This document shows, piece by piece, positions 63,449 to 64,000 of a DNA stretch of 64,000 bases (its first letter is position 1; each line of letters opens with the position of its first letter). The notes under the pieces were generated by a model, which saw only the letters and a list, made by a program, of their open reading frames with translations, made no database searches and had not been told where the DNA came from. A program made the position numbers and the translations under genes. Source of the DNA: Cytophagales bacterium (GTDB taxonomy: Bacteria > Bacteroidota > Bacteroidia > Cytophagales > Cyclobacteriaceae); the NCBI GenBank assembly GCA_017303805.1, contig JAFLBQ010000004.1, forward strand, positions 359,668 through 423,667. Direction: 5' to 3'.

Positions 63449-63506
63449 GCACACTTGCCAAAGGCCGCACAACCTACCGCGCAAGCAAAGCCTTTGCCAA
63501 GAGTGC
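63449..63506 (+). repeat. bookend hairpin, 3' end of cassette 11
   Basis: Arms GCACACTTGCCAAAGGC and GCCTTTGCCAAGAGTGC, loop CGCACAACCTACCGCGCAAG plus CAAA. Near copy of the cassette 9 hairpin at 55507. The 63402-64000 stretch holds this hairpin, attC-like site 11 and the start of cassette 12, with no gene seen. Confidence 0.87.
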
Positions 63507-63712
63507 CGCCCCTACCCGCTCAATACTTGGAAGACCCGGCAAGCCACCCGACAGATTGAACACAGTTGCCCTGCCCGCATTACGTGTAACCCGACAAATT
63601 CTTCTGGCAGAGAAAGACTGAAAAGAAAACCACCGGGCTATATTCAGCATTTCCCCCAATCGACAATGTGTGACACTGAACAGTTCAAATAAACACCGAG
63701 TAAGGGCACGGG

Positions 63713-63883
63713 CCACAACAAAATGTTTCTGCAATGGCGGGGTTCGGTGTCCTCATAACTATCATTATCTTTATGCAGTGTCGGCACGGGGACATGTTTA
63801 CAACTGGTCGGCCTTAGCATTCCGCTTCGCTCCATTGCTAAGGCCTCCTATGCCCGCCACTGCAGAAACACAAACGTTGTAGG
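63713..63883 (+). repeat. attC-like site 11 (end of cassette 11)
   Basis: AAC ends at 63719; GTT begins at 63877. Trunk TGTTTCTGCAATGGCGGG pairs with CCCGCCACTGCAGAAACA, only A/C mismatch. Cassette start GTTGTGGCCCATGCC (58063) pairs with GGCACGGGCCACAAC (63705-63719), 14 of 15. Inner hairpin GGCCTTAGCA/TGCTAAGGCC has the CCGCTTCGCTCC loop. Cassette 12 starts GTTGTAGGCAAGGCGG. Confidence 0.93.
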
Positions 63884-64000
63884 CAAGGCGGTGGACTTTC
63901 AATTAAAGTGTTAGTGTAATTGATACGGCTCGGGTTTCTGCGCCTTCGATTGACGTTAACTCGTGTTGATAAGAATGAGTTGTTGAAGATTATCAAAGGA

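Larger units (their letters stand above)
26134..64000 (+). mobile_element. integron-like cassette array (11 complete cassettes and part of a twelfth)
   Basis: Cassette bounds, each starting at a GTT: 1, 26134-26644; 2, 26645-27746; 3, 27747-28283; 4, 28284-30392; 5, 30393-35624; 6, 35625-37436; 7, 37437-38124; 8, 38125-50327; 9, 50328-55964; 10, 55965-58062; 11, 58063-63876; 12, 63877 to beyond the window. In every complete cassette the first 15-27 bases are complementary to the bases just before its terminal AAC, so a circle joined at GTT would form one long hairpin site. All attC-like sites point the same way. Most cargo genes read the same direction. The cargo is visibly AT-richer than 1-25 kb. 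Confidence 0.88.

Noticed and set aside
28327-63506. Bookend hairpins as ordinary intrinsic terminators
   Set aside because: No T-tract follows them, they occur at both ends of cassettes in the same orientation, and true terminators with T-tracts are present separately (24783, 52115, 59333).
26481-63883. The long repeats as insertion sequence ends or a CRISPR array
   Set aside because: No transposase lies between copies, no fixed-length spacers occur, and the repeats have attC-type AAC/GTT ends with variable paired trunks.

Overview
The window looks like chromosomal DNA of a Bacteroidota bacterium, probably Cytophagales. The evidence is a GWxTD-domain protein, a DUF2723 membrane protein, a TonB receptor paired with a DUF4249 lipoprotein, many Bacteroidota-style lipoproteins, AT-rich leaders, and TAnnTTTG -7 promoter boxes. 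No rRNA, tRNA or CRISPR array was seen.

Positions 1-24.8 kb are core-like and visibly richer in G+C than the rest. A long leftward operon (1-10031) makes and exports a surface polysaccharide: glycosyltransferases, an asparagine synthase-type amidotransferase, two methyltransferases, a DUF1919 protein and a Wzm/Wzt-type ABC exporter. It is followed by a glycosyltransferase, a frameshifted membrane gene, a TPR protein, the DUF2723 protein, a GWxTD protein, rlmB, a mannose-1-phosphate guanylyltransferase, a KpsF/GutQ-type isomerase and recQ.

Positions 24.9-64 kb are the striking part: an integron-like array of gene cassettes. A tyrosine recombinase (24871-26022) is followed by a palindromic first site (26105-26140) and then 11 complete cassettes plus the start of a twelfth. 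Eleven attC-like sites separate them. Every site begins with ...AAC and ends with GTT. It has an unpaired spacer, a sequence-variable but self-complementary trunk, and an A opposite a C at essentially the same position. The first 15-27 bases of each cassette pair with the bases before its own terminal AAC and not with those of its neighbour. That is the signature of cassettes that were excised and inserted as circles cut at G^TT. Cassettes range from about 0.5 kb to 12.2 kb, and several hold whole operons, far larger than ordinary integron cassettes.

Each of the seven cassettes longer than about 1.8 kb also carries one hairpin of a second family near each end ('bookends'). These have variable covarying stems and a conserved C-rich loop. 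Cassettes 4, 6 and 10, and separately 9 and 11, share nearly the same ends and bookends around different cargo, as if cargo is exchanged inside a conserved chassis.

Cargo: a small membrane protein (cassette 1); a PD-(D/E)XK-like protein (2); an orphan frame (3); lipoprotein plus outer-membrane protein (4); a restriction-modification-like system (5); lipoprotein, small protein and J-domain membrane protein (6); lipoprotein (7); a class I lanthipeptide system with C39-ABC exporter, LanC, LanB, HlyD and a TonB-plug protein (8); response regulator, lipoprotein, TonB receptor and DUF4249 (9); HTH regulator, truncated discoidin lipoprotein and barrel protein (10); response regulator, double-glycine peptide, membrane proteins and C39-ABC exporter (11). 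The two response regulators have almost identical DNA-binding ends, and each is followed by the same 10-bp inverted repeat at the same distance from a shared promoter-like box. This links cassettes 9 and 11 in one regulon.
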